From: Pseudomonas cichorii
GTDB taxonomy: Bacteria; Pseudomonadota; Gammaproteobacteria; Pseudomonadales; Pseudomonadaceae
Length of the DNA: 64,000 nt
Assembly: GCF_003700275.1 (NCBI RefSeq)
Contig: NZ_RBRE01000016.1
Coordinates: 108,208 to 172,207, forward strand
Direction: 5' to 3'
Position 1 is the stretch's first letter; each line of letters starts with the position of its first letter. Under the pieces are notes generated by a model. The model was not told the DNA's origin, did no database searches, and saw only the letters and a program-made list of their open reading frames with translations. Positions 26,061 through 34,290 of this stretch are shown here, piece after piece. A program made the translations under genes and the position numbers.

Positions 26061-28664
26061 TTGAATCGGAATTTTCAGAAAACGTTATTGGCAGTGATCG
26101 TAGGTGCCTGTGCTTGTCAGGCTTTTGCGCTGGATTACGACGTCAGTCAGGGACGTAATGCGCTGAACAATCAGACCTTGAGTGGCGGGGTCAACCTGAT
26201 CGGTCAGGTTTCGCTGCAATCGTCCACGAATGAAAGCGTCTTTCAGTTCAGGCGCTCTGCACTGAGCGGTTCGTTTATCAACAACGCGGACATTACCCTC
26301 GATACGGGTGGTTTTGTTGTCAGAGCGCTGGAGTTCGGCGCAATGTTCGATCCTGTCACCGCTGGAATCAATAACGGTCCTGGTGGCGGCGGTTCGATTG
26401 ACGGTGATCTGCGTAACGAGGGTTCTATCACGCTCCAGCGAGCCGATAGGGGCAGTGGCATCGATATCAGTAACATCAGTGTCACAGGTTCTATTGTCAA
26501 TGCTGGCAAGGTTCTGGTCGTTGAAGACAGCGCATCAAGCCTGTTCAGGGGAGCAGAAGGCATTTACCTGCATGGCACACAAATCGCCGGTGACTTTATC
26601 AACTCCGGCTCCATTGAAGTGCACAGTGAATATGCTGTTGGCCTGATCTTTGATTGGCATGGTTCTGCAATGTTGAGCGTGGGAGGGAAACTGCTTAACT
26701 CGGGTTCCATCCTGGCCGTGGGTGACAACTCCATTGGCCTGGATATGGAGGCCCCATCAATGCCGCTGCACATCGAGAACAGCGGTTCGATCATTGCTCG
26801 TGGTAATGCTTCCGAAGGCCTCGCTTTGTGGGATGGCACGCTCGATGTTCTTAACAACAGCGGTCGTATCAGCGCCTCCGGGGACAATGATGCACACGCC
26901 ATCATGGTTCAAGGTGTCGATTTCACAACCACCAATGCTTCCGGCTCAAGGGGCATCGTAAACACCGGCACCATTACCTCCCAAGGGGATGCGATTGTGG
27001 TGACGAGAGATGCATTGCCCATCGGTTTTGAAATCAATCAGAAAGCAGGACTGATCGCCAGTGATTCCGGTGCAGCTATTCGTGGTCGTAACCTGGCCAC
27101 GTTGAACTGGAGCGGCGGCGAGATCCGTGGCGACCTGCTTAGAATGGCTGCGGTGAATGTACAGGGCCAGGCTGCTTTCAAAGGTTCGACCATCGACAGC
27201 AATGTGTTTGTCCAGCCGGGTGGTTCGCTGAATCTTGATCGTGCCGGCAGCGCCATTACAGGTAATCTGCAACTTGCGAACCAGGGCGCACTGGATATGC
27301 GGTTGTCCGATAGCACCGTCAATACCACGCCTTATCTGAAGGTTACAGGGGCTGCGAGCTTTGCTTCGGGATCGCGTATCACTCTGAGTGCCAATCCTGG
27401 TGATTTCAATCCGACCGCCGAGGGCCGGACCTACGCCTTGCTGTCCGCTGCCAGTGTGCAGAACAACGGTTTGAGCGTAAGCAGCGCTTCCGCCTTGCTC
27501 GATGTGGCCAGCTACAGCGTCGGTGCCGATTCGGTTGCTGCGGTTGTCAGGCTCAAGCCAGACCAGCAAGTGGGTCAGGAGCTGGGCAGCCTTGGGGGCG
27601 ATCAGCGCACGCAGGATCTGGTCAACAGCCTCAAGAACAACGTATTGGGCCAGCTCGATAGCAATGACCGGATCTACCAGTCGTTTGCCAACGCGACCCC
27701 TCAGGAACTGGCGAGCATTGGCAAGCAGCTATCGCCGGATGTCAGCCGTGGCGGCGTAGACGCTGCTCTCGCCGGACAGGGAGCAACTCGCTCAGTCATC
27801 GACAACCGCATGAGCGGATTGCGCAGTGGCCTTTCTTCGGGGGATGAATCATCCAATGCCGGAGTCTGGATGCAGGCGTTGAACAGCAATATGGATCAGG
27901 ACAGCCGTGGCGGTGTGGAAGGCTACTCGGCCAATGCCAGTGGTGTGGCGGTGGGCATCGATGGCCGATCTGACTCTGGTACGACGCTGGGTCTGGCTTA
28001 TTCCTACATGAATGCCAACTCGACATCCGACATCGGTTACAAGACCGATGTGCAAGGCAGCGCACTGTCGCTATATGGCAACTGGGAACAAGGCCACTGG
28101 TTCACCCAAGGCAGTGTTTCCTACGGGCGCAATGACAACGACAGCCGCCGTTATGTGGCTGGCACCCTGGCCAAGGGCAGTTTTGACAGTGATGTGTTCA
28201 GCATCAATACCCTGGCGGGCTATAGCTATCGATTCAGCGACCAGTTGCTGCTCGAACCTCGTGCTGCCGTGCGTTATTCCAACGTGCAAGTCGACGGTTA
28301 TAGCGAGCGTGGTTCGTCTGCCGCCCTGCGCAACGCTGACCAGCGTTTTGAAACCGGCGAGATCGGTGCCGGTCTGCGTGTTGCCAGTGAGGCTCCTTTG
28401 CTAGGCGGTACGCTCTCGCCTGAGTTCACCGTGATGGCATATCACGACCTGATTGGCGACCGTATCAATCAGACCTCGGCCTTTGTTCAGGGTGGTTCAA
28501 GCTTTGTGGTCACCGGAGCAAAAGCGGCGCGTGATACCTACGAAAGTTCTATTGGCGTGAATTATGCCATCGGCGCACTGGACCTTGGCACAAGCTACAC
28601 CTATCAGGGCCGCTCGGGGTATGACGCCGAAACCGTAATGCTCAAGGCTCGCTACGCGTTCTGA
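26061..28664 (+). CDS. Autotransporter (type Va) with beta-helix passenger
   Basis: 867 residues. An N-terminal signal peptide of about 24 residues ends AFA; the passenger (about 25-500) is rich in Gly/Asn/Ser with repeating I.N.G.I turns typical of a right-handed beta-helix (SFINNADITL, SGRISASGDNDAH). A linker with NATPQELASIGKQLSP is followed by the 12-strand autotransporter beta-barrel (about 600-867) ending RYAF. The start codon appears to be TTG with a weak ribosome site, and no in-frame ATG gives the signal peptide. No protease or lipase motif is seen in the passenger, so adhesion or biofilm function is a guess. Confidence 0.88.
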   Translation: MNRNFQKTLLAVIVGACACQAFALDYDVSQGRNALNNQTLSGGVNLIGQVSLQSSTNESVFQFRRSALSGSFINNADITLDTGGFVVRALEFGAMFDPVTAGINNGPGGGGSIDGDLRNEGSITLQRADRGSGIDISNISVTGSIVNAGKVLVVEDSASSLFRGAEGIYLHGTQIAGDFINSGSIEVHSEYAVGLIFDWHGSAMLSVGGKLLNSGSILAVGDNSIGLDMEAPSMPLHIENSGSIIARGNASEGLALWDGTLDVLNNSGRISASGDNDAHAIMVQGVDFTTTNASGSRGIVNTGTITSQGDAIVVTRDALPIGFEINQKAGLIASDSGAAIRGRNLATLNWSGGEIRGDLLRMAAVNVQGQAAFKGSTIDSNVFVQPGGSLNLDRAGSAITGNLQLANQGALDMRLSDSTVNTTPYLKVTGAASFASGSRITLSANPGDFNPTAEGRTYALLSAASVQNNGLSVSSASALLDVASYSVGADSVAAVVRLKPDQQVGQELGSLGGDQRTQDLVNSLKNNVLGQLDSNDRIYQSFANATPQELASIGKQLSPDVSRGGVDAALAGQGATRSVIDNRMSGLRSGLSSGDESSNAGVWMQALNSNMDQDSRGGVEGYSANASGVAVGIDGRSDSGTTLGLAYSYMNANSTSDIGYKTDVQGSALSLYGNWEQGHWFTQGSVSYGRNDNDSRRYVAGTLAKGSFDSDVFSINTLAGYSYRFSDQLLLEPRAAVRYSNVQVDGYSERGSSAALRNADQRFETGEIGAGLRVASEAPLLGGTLSPEFTVMAYHDLIGDRINQTSAFVQGGSSFVVTGAKAARDTYESSIGVNYAIGALDLGTSYTYQGRSGYDAETVMLKARYAF

Positions 28665-28683
28665 GATTGAAGGCCACATGTAG

Positions 28684-28711
28684 AAAAGGGCGACCACAAG
28701 TCGCCCTTTTT
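28684..28711. terminator. Bidirectional intrinsic terminator
   Basis: An 11-bp stem AAAAGGGCGAC / GTCGCCCTTTT with loop CACAA and T-runs on both strands, between the convergent autotransporter and lipoprotein hydrolase genes. Confidence 0.9.
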
Positions 28712-28726
28712 CTGTGCCAGTCGATC

Positions 28727-29536
28727 TCACTGGCACTTGATCGGGCGCGCCAGCATTTGCCCGTCAATAGCTTCCACAAGTGTTGCATGGGTCGCGGGCA
28801 GGCGGACGATCTCAGTGCAATCAGGCTGTGTGCGGCTGAGAAAATCGCTCAGCAGGCTTGCTGGCACGACAGTATCCGACATCCCTATGAAGTGCCGTTG
28901 TGCAATGTGCTTGAGTCGCAGGCTTTCAGCGAGTGGGTCCAGCGATCCCTGCAAGGGCGAGAGTCTCTGCAACCTGGCCCAGGCGTGAGGATCGACATTG
29001 CCTGCAATGGTCTGGATCTGCGAAATGTCATCTCGTTCTTCGGCGAGCAATAACGCGACCGCCGCCCCTCCTGAATAACCGATCAATTCGATGGTCGATG
29101 CCTGGTAGCGGGCTTTCAGGCTGTCGATCACCGCGTTGACTGACTCAATGACCTGACGGCTGAATCTTGCATCCGTCCATACCGCGCTGACACACCCCGG
29201 GGATGTCACGAACTGGCATGGCCTGGCCACATAGACACCAGCGTGATTCGCGTCCAGGGCCAATCTGGCCATGTTCCGTTGGCGAGGCGAAGGGTCAAGG
29301 CTGGGCTGGCTGCCGGTTGCCCAGGCTCGACCGTCGCCTTCAATGAAAATGCTCAGTCGTTCGTGTCTGGGCAGCGTTCGGGGCGTCACGATTTGCAACG
29401 AGAAGCTGCTGGTTTCAACCACGCGGGCTTCTGCGTCCTGGCTCTTCGCCCAAGAGTAGAGCTGTTCCTGCTGGCTGGCGCAGCCTGACAAGGCCAAAGC
29501 GGTTAGCAGAGCGATGAGCCGGATTAAATACTGCAT
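28727..29536 (-). CDS. Alpha/beta hydrolase lipoprotein
   Basis: 269 residues. A lipobox LSGC at about 16-19 predicts an outer- or inner-membrane lipoprotein. The hydrolase nucleophile elbow is GYSGG (Ser near 152), an oxyanion-type IEGDGRAW segment lies earlier, and a His near the C-terminus in PATHATLV completes a plausible triad. Probably an esterase-like envelope enzyme with unknown substrate. Located downstream of mlaA but separated from it by a terminator hairpin, so expressed separately. Confidence 0.8.
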   Translation of the reverse strand: MQYLIRLIALLTALALSGCASQQEQLYSWAKSQDAEARVVETSSFSLQIVTPRTLPRHERLSIFIEGDGRAWATGSQPSLDPSPRQRNMARLALDANHAGVYVARPCQFVTSPGCVSAVWTDARFSRQVIESVNAVIDSLKARYQASTIELIGYSGGAAVALLLAEERDDISQIQTIAGNVDPHAWARLQRLSPLQGSLDPLAESLRLKHIAQRHFIGMSDTVVPASLLSDFLSRTQPDCTEIVRLPATHATLVEAIDGQMLARPIKCQ

Positions 29537-29629
29537 GAGCTTTCAAGGCTGAGAAAAAGGAAGCGATCGTGCACCTGAACCGAGACGAAGTCGAGGTGGT
29601 CGAGTGTCGGTATGGAGCAGGACGCAAAT

Positions 29630-29671
29630 GAAAACGGCCAACCCGATCACTCCGGTTGGCCGTTTTCTCTT
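29630..29671 (-). terminator. Terminator hairpin after mlaA
   Basis: GAAAACGGCCAACC pairs perfectly with GGTTGGCCGTTTTC (14 bp) around a 10-base loop. It starts 12 bases after the mlaA stop; the stem closes with a T-run on the minus strand. Confidence 0.85.
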
Positions 29672-29682
29672 ACCCGTCCGAC

Positions 29683-30492
29683 TTACTCGGCAATCTGCAA
29701 CTTGCGCGACTCGGTGTAGACGTAACGCACTTTTTCGTACTCGAACGGCGAGTTCAGCTGTCCATAGCGGAAGCTGGTGACATAGCGACGGTCGATGGCG
29801 CGTAGCAGGGTGATTTCCGGGTGGTCGCTGCTGACTTCGGCGACGTTCAGGAAGTTGATCTGGGTTTCGGCGGCATAGTCGAATACCAGGCCACCGGTAT
29901 CGCGCAGGTTCGAGGGGCCGAACAGCGGCAGCACCAGATACGGACCTGACGGTACGCCGTAGAAGCCCAGAGTCTGGCCGAAGTCTTCGGTCTGGCGCGG
30001 CAGGCCCATCATGGTTGCCGGGTCCCACAGACCGGCGATGCCGATGGTGGTATTGAGCAGCAGGCGGCCAGTGGTTTCCATGGAGCGCTGGCCCTTGAAC
30101 TGCAGCAGGCTGTTGACCAGATTGGAGACATCACCCAGGTTGCTGAAGAAGTTGCTCACACCGCTGCGCACGAAGCCCGGGGTGATGTAGCGGTAGCCGT
30201 TGACCGTTGGCAGGAACACCCACTCATCGAAGCGGTAGTTGAAGTGGTAGACCCGACGGTTCCAGGACTCCAGCGGGTCGTAGACTTCCAGGGCGTTGAT
30301 GGAGGCGCGCTCGAACTCGCGCTGGTCCAGACCCGGGTTGAACTGCAGGGATTTCAACGGCTGGGTGAAGCCGTCGGCATCGAGCTGGCGCTCCACGGTG
30401 GCTGGATGCTGAGCCTTGTTGCTGTCCGCGTCAGCGGCCTGGGCAGTTCCGGCACACAGCATGGCGGCAAGGAGTAAAAGACGTTTAGCCAC
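29683..30492 (-). CDS. mlaA: MlaA/VacJ phospholipid-asymmetry protein
   Basis: 269 residues. The family core is intact: DPLESWNR.VY.FNY..DEWV..P....Y..ITP..VR.GVSNFF.NLGDV.N..NSLLQ..... and GIAGL.DPAT, GLP....DFGQTLG.YG...GPYLVLP..GPS..RD. MlaA is the outer-membrane part of the Mla system that removes surface phospholipids and returns them inward. A signal peptide ending AQA is present; no convincing lipobox is seen, unlike E. coli MlaA. The start is GTG at 30492 with GGAG seven bases upstream, overlapping the preceding gene's end by 8 bases. Confidence 0.93.
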   Translation of the reverse strand: MAKRLLLLAAMLCAGTAQAADADSNKAQHPATVERQLDADGFTQPLKSLQFNPGLDQREFERASINALEVYDPLESWNRRVYHFNYRFDEWVFLPTVNGYRYITPGFVRSGVSNFFSNLGDVSNLVNSLLQFKGQRSMETTGRLLLNTTIGIAGLWDPATMMGLPRQTEDFGQTLGFYGVPSGPYLVLPLFGPSNLRDTGGLVFDYAAETQINFLNVAEVSSDHPEITLLRAIDRRYVTSFRYGQLNSPFEYEKVRYVYTESRKLQIAE

Positions 30493-31783
30493 GGAAGAAC
30501 TCCAGCATGGCGTCACTGTTGACGCGGTAATTGATGTTGCCGCAATGGCCGCCGTATGGGTAAACGGTCAGGCGATCACCGAAAGTCTTGCGCAGGAAGC
30601 CCAGGTCACCCGAGCCCAGAATCACGTCGTCGGCGTTGTGCATGACCGAAATCTTGGTGCTGCTGTGCAGGTAATCCTTGAGTGCATACAGGCTGACCTG
30701 ATCCACGAGCTGCAACAGGCTGCCACCATCGGTGCGGGCACGCCACATCGGGATGACCTGTTCGGTCAGGTAGCAGTCGAAGTCGCATTGCATGGCGCGC
30801 TTGAGGAACGGCGTCAGGCTGGTACCTTCGGTGATCGGAAACTTGGGCGGCGTGATCAGGCCGCGACGGTTGATCAGGTCGGAGGTAAAGGCAATGTCGG
30901 CTGACGAAAAGCGGAACGAGGTGCCGATCAGCATCGCCATCTGTTCGTTGGTCAGGTGCTGCTTGGACTGCTGGAAGTCATAGAGCAAGGCATCGTTGAG
31001 GTCGATGTAGCCCTTTTGCCGGAAGTAGCGCGTCAGTTTGGCCAGCACCAGCTCATAGAACGTGGTGGTGTCGTTGATGCCCTTGACGTTGGTCTGTACC
31101 AGTTTGTCCAGATTGCTGATCGAGGTGTAAAGGTTGACCGGCGGGTTGAGCAGCAAGACCTTCTTGAAGTTGAAGCTGCGACGGGTTTCGTCCAGCTGGC
31201 TGACGAAAGCGGCGTTGAGCGCACCCAGGCTGTAACCGGTCAGGTAATACTCGGTTACCGGCAATTGTGCCTGCTGGGCGCGGATGGCTTGCATCACCCG
31301 GTACAGGTCTTCAGCGTCTTCCTTGGAAATGCCGGGTGTGGCAAAGCGCGAAGCGGAGCTCATGAAGTCGTAGCTGGTCGGCGAAGACAACTGAACGACG
31401 TGGTAACCCGCGCCGTAATACAGCTTCTTCAGGAATTCATTGAGGGTGCTGTTATAAGGCGCGCCGGTACCGGCAATCAGGAAGATCAGCGGTGCGGCGT
31501 GATCCTGCTTTGCCAGGCGATAGCTGAGTTTCTTCACGGCCCAGAAATTGTCGGGCAGGGTGAATTCGCGCTCCGGGTGCAGGTTGAGGGTGTAAACGTC
31601 CTGATCGATGTCTTCATCGTCAGGCAGGTCAGGGCGCATGTCCGGTGGCGTGGTCGCAATCGTCGCTTCAAACGGATTCGTCAGCGGATAGCCATAGGTG
31701 GCGGGATCAATGTTGGTCGCCAGAGCGGACGCACTCAAACATAAGCCACCCAGAACGGTAGCGAAGCGCAGGAAACGGAGCAT
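30485..31783 (-). CDS. Exported alpha/beta hydrolase upstream of mlaA
   Basis: 432 residues with a 22-residue signal peptide ending ALA. A hydrolase fold is suggested by LIFLIAGTGAPYNS, nucleophile elbow GYSLG, and a late His in YGGHCGN with an Asp in NADDVILG. Pseudomonads commonly carry this gene directly before mlaA, sometimes mis-annotated as a kinase. The 8-base overlap with mlaA implies translational coupling and a shared envelope-lipid role, which is inference from position. Confidence 0.8.
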   Translation of the reverse strand: MLRFLRFATVLGGLCLSASALATNIDPATYGYPLTNPFEATIATTPPDMRPDLPDDEDIDQDVYTLNLHPEREFTLPDNFWAVKKLSYRLAKQDHAAPLIFLIAGTGAPYNSTLNEFLKKLYYGAGYHVVQLSSPTSYDFMSSASRFATPGISKEDAEDLYRVMQAIRAQQAQLPVTEYYLTGYSLGALNAAFVSQLDETRRSFNFKKVLLLNPPVNLYTSISNLDKLVQTNVKGINDTTTFYELVLAKLTRYFRQKGYIDLNDALLYDFQQSKQHLTNEQMAMLIGTSFRFSSADIAFTSDLINRRGLITPPKFPITEGTSLTPFLKRAMQCDFDCYLTEQVIPMWRARTDGGSLLQLVDQVSLYALKDYLHSSTKISVMHNADDVILGSGDLGFLRKTFGDRLTVYPYGGHCGNINYRVNSDAMLEFFRG

Positions 31784-31971
31784 GACTAGATCCCTTGGGA
31801 AAGAAGTGCTGGTGAAGTACGCAGGCTATGACCACTGGTGTAGTGCCAAAGTGCCCTATAAACAAACGAACCTTTGTAAATCCAGCGAAACAATACACGT
31901 TCTGTGGATTTTGCAATGTAGGTCTGTGCTTTTTTTCGGCGGGGCTGGCAAATGAGGGGGGGCGCGCCTGG

Positions 31972-31997
31972 GTGGGAGCGGATTCATCCGCGAAAAA
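31972..31997. repeat. REP half-element
   Basis: GGTGGGAGCGGATTCATCCGCGAAAA, a single copy of the GGATTCATCC REP family, abutting the 3' end of the small RNA gene. Confidence 0.75.
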
Positions 31998-32035
31998 CAC
32001 AAAGGAGAGCCTAAGCTCTCCTCCAATGTGTTTTT
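31993..32035 (-). terminator. Intrinsic terminator of the Crc-antagonist RNA
   Basis: GGAGAGC pairs with GCTCTCC around a 4-base loop, and the flanking TGTGTTTTT / AAAAACACA can extend the stem. On the minus strand the hairpin is followed by TTTGTGTTTTT, a proper U-rich tail. Confidence 0.85.
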
Positions 32036-32391
32036 GCATGCTCTTTTTATTGTTATAGGGCGGCCTGTTGTTGTTTTTGGCGACCTGTCCCTTCACTGCG
32101 TTCTTGTGTGATCCCCATCCGGGATCAAGAGCAAACGTATTTTTTTGAGCGCTGATTCACTTTAACCATGGGTCTGCACAACGTCATGGTCCAGCCGGTA
32201 CGGGAGCTACCTGAAGGTAGTTTTATTGTTCTCTGTCCGGTTGCGAGGCCTCTCACGCAAGAGGTCCCTGTAAAGCCGATCCACTCCAAAAAAATCTGTT
32301 AGCTGCGCCTCTGTCCGTGTTGTTCTTGTTATGTCAGAGCCGTTTCGTCTTGTTCTTGTTGGTTTGCTGCATGTTTTTATTCTTGTTGTGC
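31993..32391 (-). ncRNA. crcX: CrcZ/CrcX/CrcY-family small RNA, about 400 nt
   Basis: On the minus strand the RNA would carry six A-rich CA motifs of the type bound by Hfq/Crc: CACAACAAGAATAAAA (32375-32390), AACAAGAACAAG (32349-32360), AACAAGAACAACA (32319-32331), AACAATAAAA (32221-32230), AAAAACAACAACA (32066-32078) and AACAATAAAAA (32044-32054). It begins just after a sigma-54 promoter and ends in an intrinsic terminator, giving about 400 nt, the size known for CrcZ. These RNAs sequester Hfq/Crc and relieve carbon catabolite repression, under CbrB and RpoN. There is no cbrB next to it, so it is not crcZ; crcX is the likeliest name in the P. syringae/fluorescens group, but the letter is inferred. 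Confidence 0.85.
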
Positions 32392-32400
32392 CAGAGAGAT

Positions 32401-32417
32401 AGCAGGAGCTGTGCCAA
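32401..32417 (-). promoter_or_regulatory. Sigma-54 (-24/-12) promoter
   Basis: TTGGCACAGCTCCTGCT on the minus strand matches the RpoN consensus YTGGCACGNNNNTTGCW at all but two positions, with the essential GG and GC at correct spacing. It would start transcription near 32390-32391, immediately before the first CA motif. Confidence 0.88.
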
Positions 32418-32497
32418 CTTTTTAAAATTCTTTAAAAACAAAGGCTTGAAAAATAATGCGTGCTAAGCGAAGCGAGCAGGGTGCTGTGATTGTTTCC

Positions 32498-32540
32498 GTG
32501 TTACCCGTCTTGAGCGATGGCTGGACGTGTTCGGTAACAC
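32498..32540. promoter_or_regulatory. Probable CbrB upstream activating site
   Basis: Perfect 8-bp inverted repeat GTGTTACC (32498-32505) and GGTAACAC (32533-32540), 81-139 bases upstream of the sigma-54 element, where enhancer-binding regulators bind. The arms resemble the TGTTAC/GTAACA half-sites I recall for CbrB; the 27-base spacing is longer than I expect. Confidence 0.55.
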
Positions 32541-32912
32541 ATCCTGTTTCCTGTCTGCGATGAACCAGAACAGGGCAGGGTGAAAGGTGAGGCGGCCAGT
32601 CCTGCGACAGGAGCAGAAAGGCCGGATTTTCCCGCTCATGCAAAATTCGCACGGTTTTGCAGGTTTTTTTCGTGGTCATTGTCGCTGATGGCTGTGTGAT
32701 GTCGTTTCCCCGTTCCTCCGTGTCGCTGACAGAGCATGTCTGATCACACGCTCGGTTGATGATCGAAGTGTCGATGGATGCCTGTCATGACGGGCGAGCA
32801 CGACTGAAACGTGAAAGGCGCAGCGTGCCCCAAAGCCGGGCATGAAGGCGTTCTGAAAAACAACGTTAATGCAGTCGACATCCGTCGCTGCGCAACTTCC
32901 GGGGAAGTGATG

Positions 32913-33767
32913 ATGAATATGCGAAAAATTCTGGGGGCAGGTGCCGCGTTGGTACTGGCCGTCAGCTCCACGCTGGCCATTGCTGAAACCAAGACATTGA
33001 CCATCGGCTACGTCGAAGGCTGGTCCGACAGTGTCGCTACCACGCACGTAGCCGCCGAGGTGCTTAAACAAAAGCTGGGTTATGACGTCAAGCTGCAATC
33101 CGTTGCCGCCGGGATCATGTGGCAGGCGGTGGCCTCCGACAAACTGGACATGATGCTCTCGGCCTGGTTGCCGGGCACCCACGGCGAGTACTACAGCAAA
33201 TACAAGGATCAGGTCGTGAACTACGGCCCGAACTTCAAGGACGCCAAGATCGGCCTGATCGTACCTGAGTACGTAAAGGCCAAAACCATCGAAGACCTCA
33301 AGACCGATGAATCCTTCAAGAAAAAAATCACGGGTATCGATGCTGGATCTGGCGTGATGATCAAGACCGATCAGGCTATCAAGGACTACGGTCTGGACGG
33401 GTACAAACTGCAGGCCAGTTCGGGAGCCGGCATGATTGCCGAACTGACCCGGGCCGAAAAACGCAAGGAATCCATCGCAGTGACCGGCTGGGTGCCGCAC
33501 TGGATGTTCGCCAAATGGAAGCTGCGCTTTCTTGAAGACCCCAAAGGCGTATACGGTGCGGCTGAAACGGTCGATAACGTTGCCAGCCTGAACCTGGAGA
33601 AGAAAGCTCCCGATGTGGTTGCCTTCCTGAAAAACTTCCAGTGGGAGTCCAAGGATGAGATCGGCGAAGTGATGCTGGCGATCCAGGAAGGCGCCAAGCC
33701 GGACGCCGCTGCCAAGGATTGGGTAGCAAAACACCCGGAGCGGGTCGCTGCATGGACCGCTAAATAG
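32913..33767 (+). CDS. Glycine betaine/choline-type ABC binding protein (orphan)
   Basis: 284 residues with a signal peptide ending IAIA or AIA near residue 22. Type II OpuAC fold: IGYVEGWSDSVATTHVAAEVL, LSAWLPGTHGEYY, GIDAGSGVMIKTDQAIKDYGL and TGWVPHWMFAKW. The spaced Trp residues in GW, SAW, GWVPHW are those forming the aromatic cage for quaternary amines. GGGGAAG precedes two adjacent ATGs (32910, 32913). No permease or ATPase is adjacent, as for the orphan BetX/CaiX binding proteins of pseudomonads, which share the CbcWV membrane components. The precise ligand is undetermined. Confidence 0.85.
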   Translation: MNMRKILGAGAALVLAVSSTLAIAETKTLTIGYVEGWSDSVATTHVAAEVLKQKLGYDVKLQSVAAGIMWQAVASDKLDMMLSAWLPGTHGEYYSKYKDQVVNYGPNFKDAKIGLIVPEYVKAKTIEDLKTDESFKKKITGIDAGSGVMIKTDQAIKDYGLDGYKLQASSGAGMIAELTRAEKRKESIAVTGWVPHWMFAKWKLRFLEDPKGVYGAAETVDNVASLNLEKKAPDVVAFLKNFQWESKDEIGEVMLAIQEGAKPDAAAKDWVAKHPERVAAWTAK

Positions 33768-33795
33768 CTATCAAAGCCTCTAGAACAAGCCTTTC

Positions 33796-33829
33796 AAGGC
33801 CATCTGGCGTTTTCGTCAGATGGCCTTTT
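33796..33829 (+). terminator. Intrinsic terminator after binding-protein gene
   Basis: An 11-bp stem AAGGCCATCTG / CAGATGGCCTT with a 10-base loop and trailing TT, 29 bases after the stop codon. Confidence 0.85.
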
Positions 33830-33978
33830 GCTTGTCCGGGTATTGTCAGCGCCCGTTGTTGGCTCTCGAAGCGCATCAAGGATTAATGTCGTTCTAATAC
33901 TAAGGTCGTCTGGAGTACGTGCCGGACCTGACTAAAGTTGATGGCGTGACATCCATCTGTGCTGCGAGGACAAAAACA

Positions 33979-34290
33979 ATGAACGACAGCATTTACCTCT
34001 CGATTCAAAACAGCCCGCGCTTCAAGGAGCTGGTTTCCAAAAGAGAGCGTTTCGCCTGGATACTCTCGGCGATCATGCTCGGGCTCTATGCCGCATTCAT
34101 TCTTCTGATTGCGTATGGGCCTCATATTCTGGGAGCCAAGATCAGTGCGACTTCAACCATTACCTGGGGCATGCCGATAGGGGTCGGTCTGATCATCTCG
34201 GCATTCATCCTGACGGGAATCTACGTACGCCGCGCCAACAGTGAGTTCGACGAACTGAACAATGCAATCCTCAAGGAGGCACAGCAATGA
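33979..34290 (+). CDS. DUF485 membrane protein, acetate permease partner
   Basis: 103 residues with two membrane helices (about 30-52 and 65-88) and the DUF485 pattern [15 protein letters not shown]......Y..FILLIAY.P..L. These proteins (YjcH type) are encoded directly before ActP. The stop overlaps the actP start as ATGA, so translation is coupled. ATG at 33979 has GAGG upstream; an in-frame ATG at 33919 adds a stretch without similarity to the family. Confidence 0.93.
   Translation: MNDSIYLSIQNSPRFKELVSKRERFAWILSAIMLGLYAAFILLIAYGPHILGAKISATSTITWGMPIGVGLIISAFILTGIYVRRANSEFDELNNAILKEAQQ

Noticed and set aside
32422..32679. 85-codon minus-strand frame before the betaine-type binding protein
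   Set aside because: No ribosome site or similarity; it overlaps the promoter and enhancer region of the Crc-antagonist RNA.
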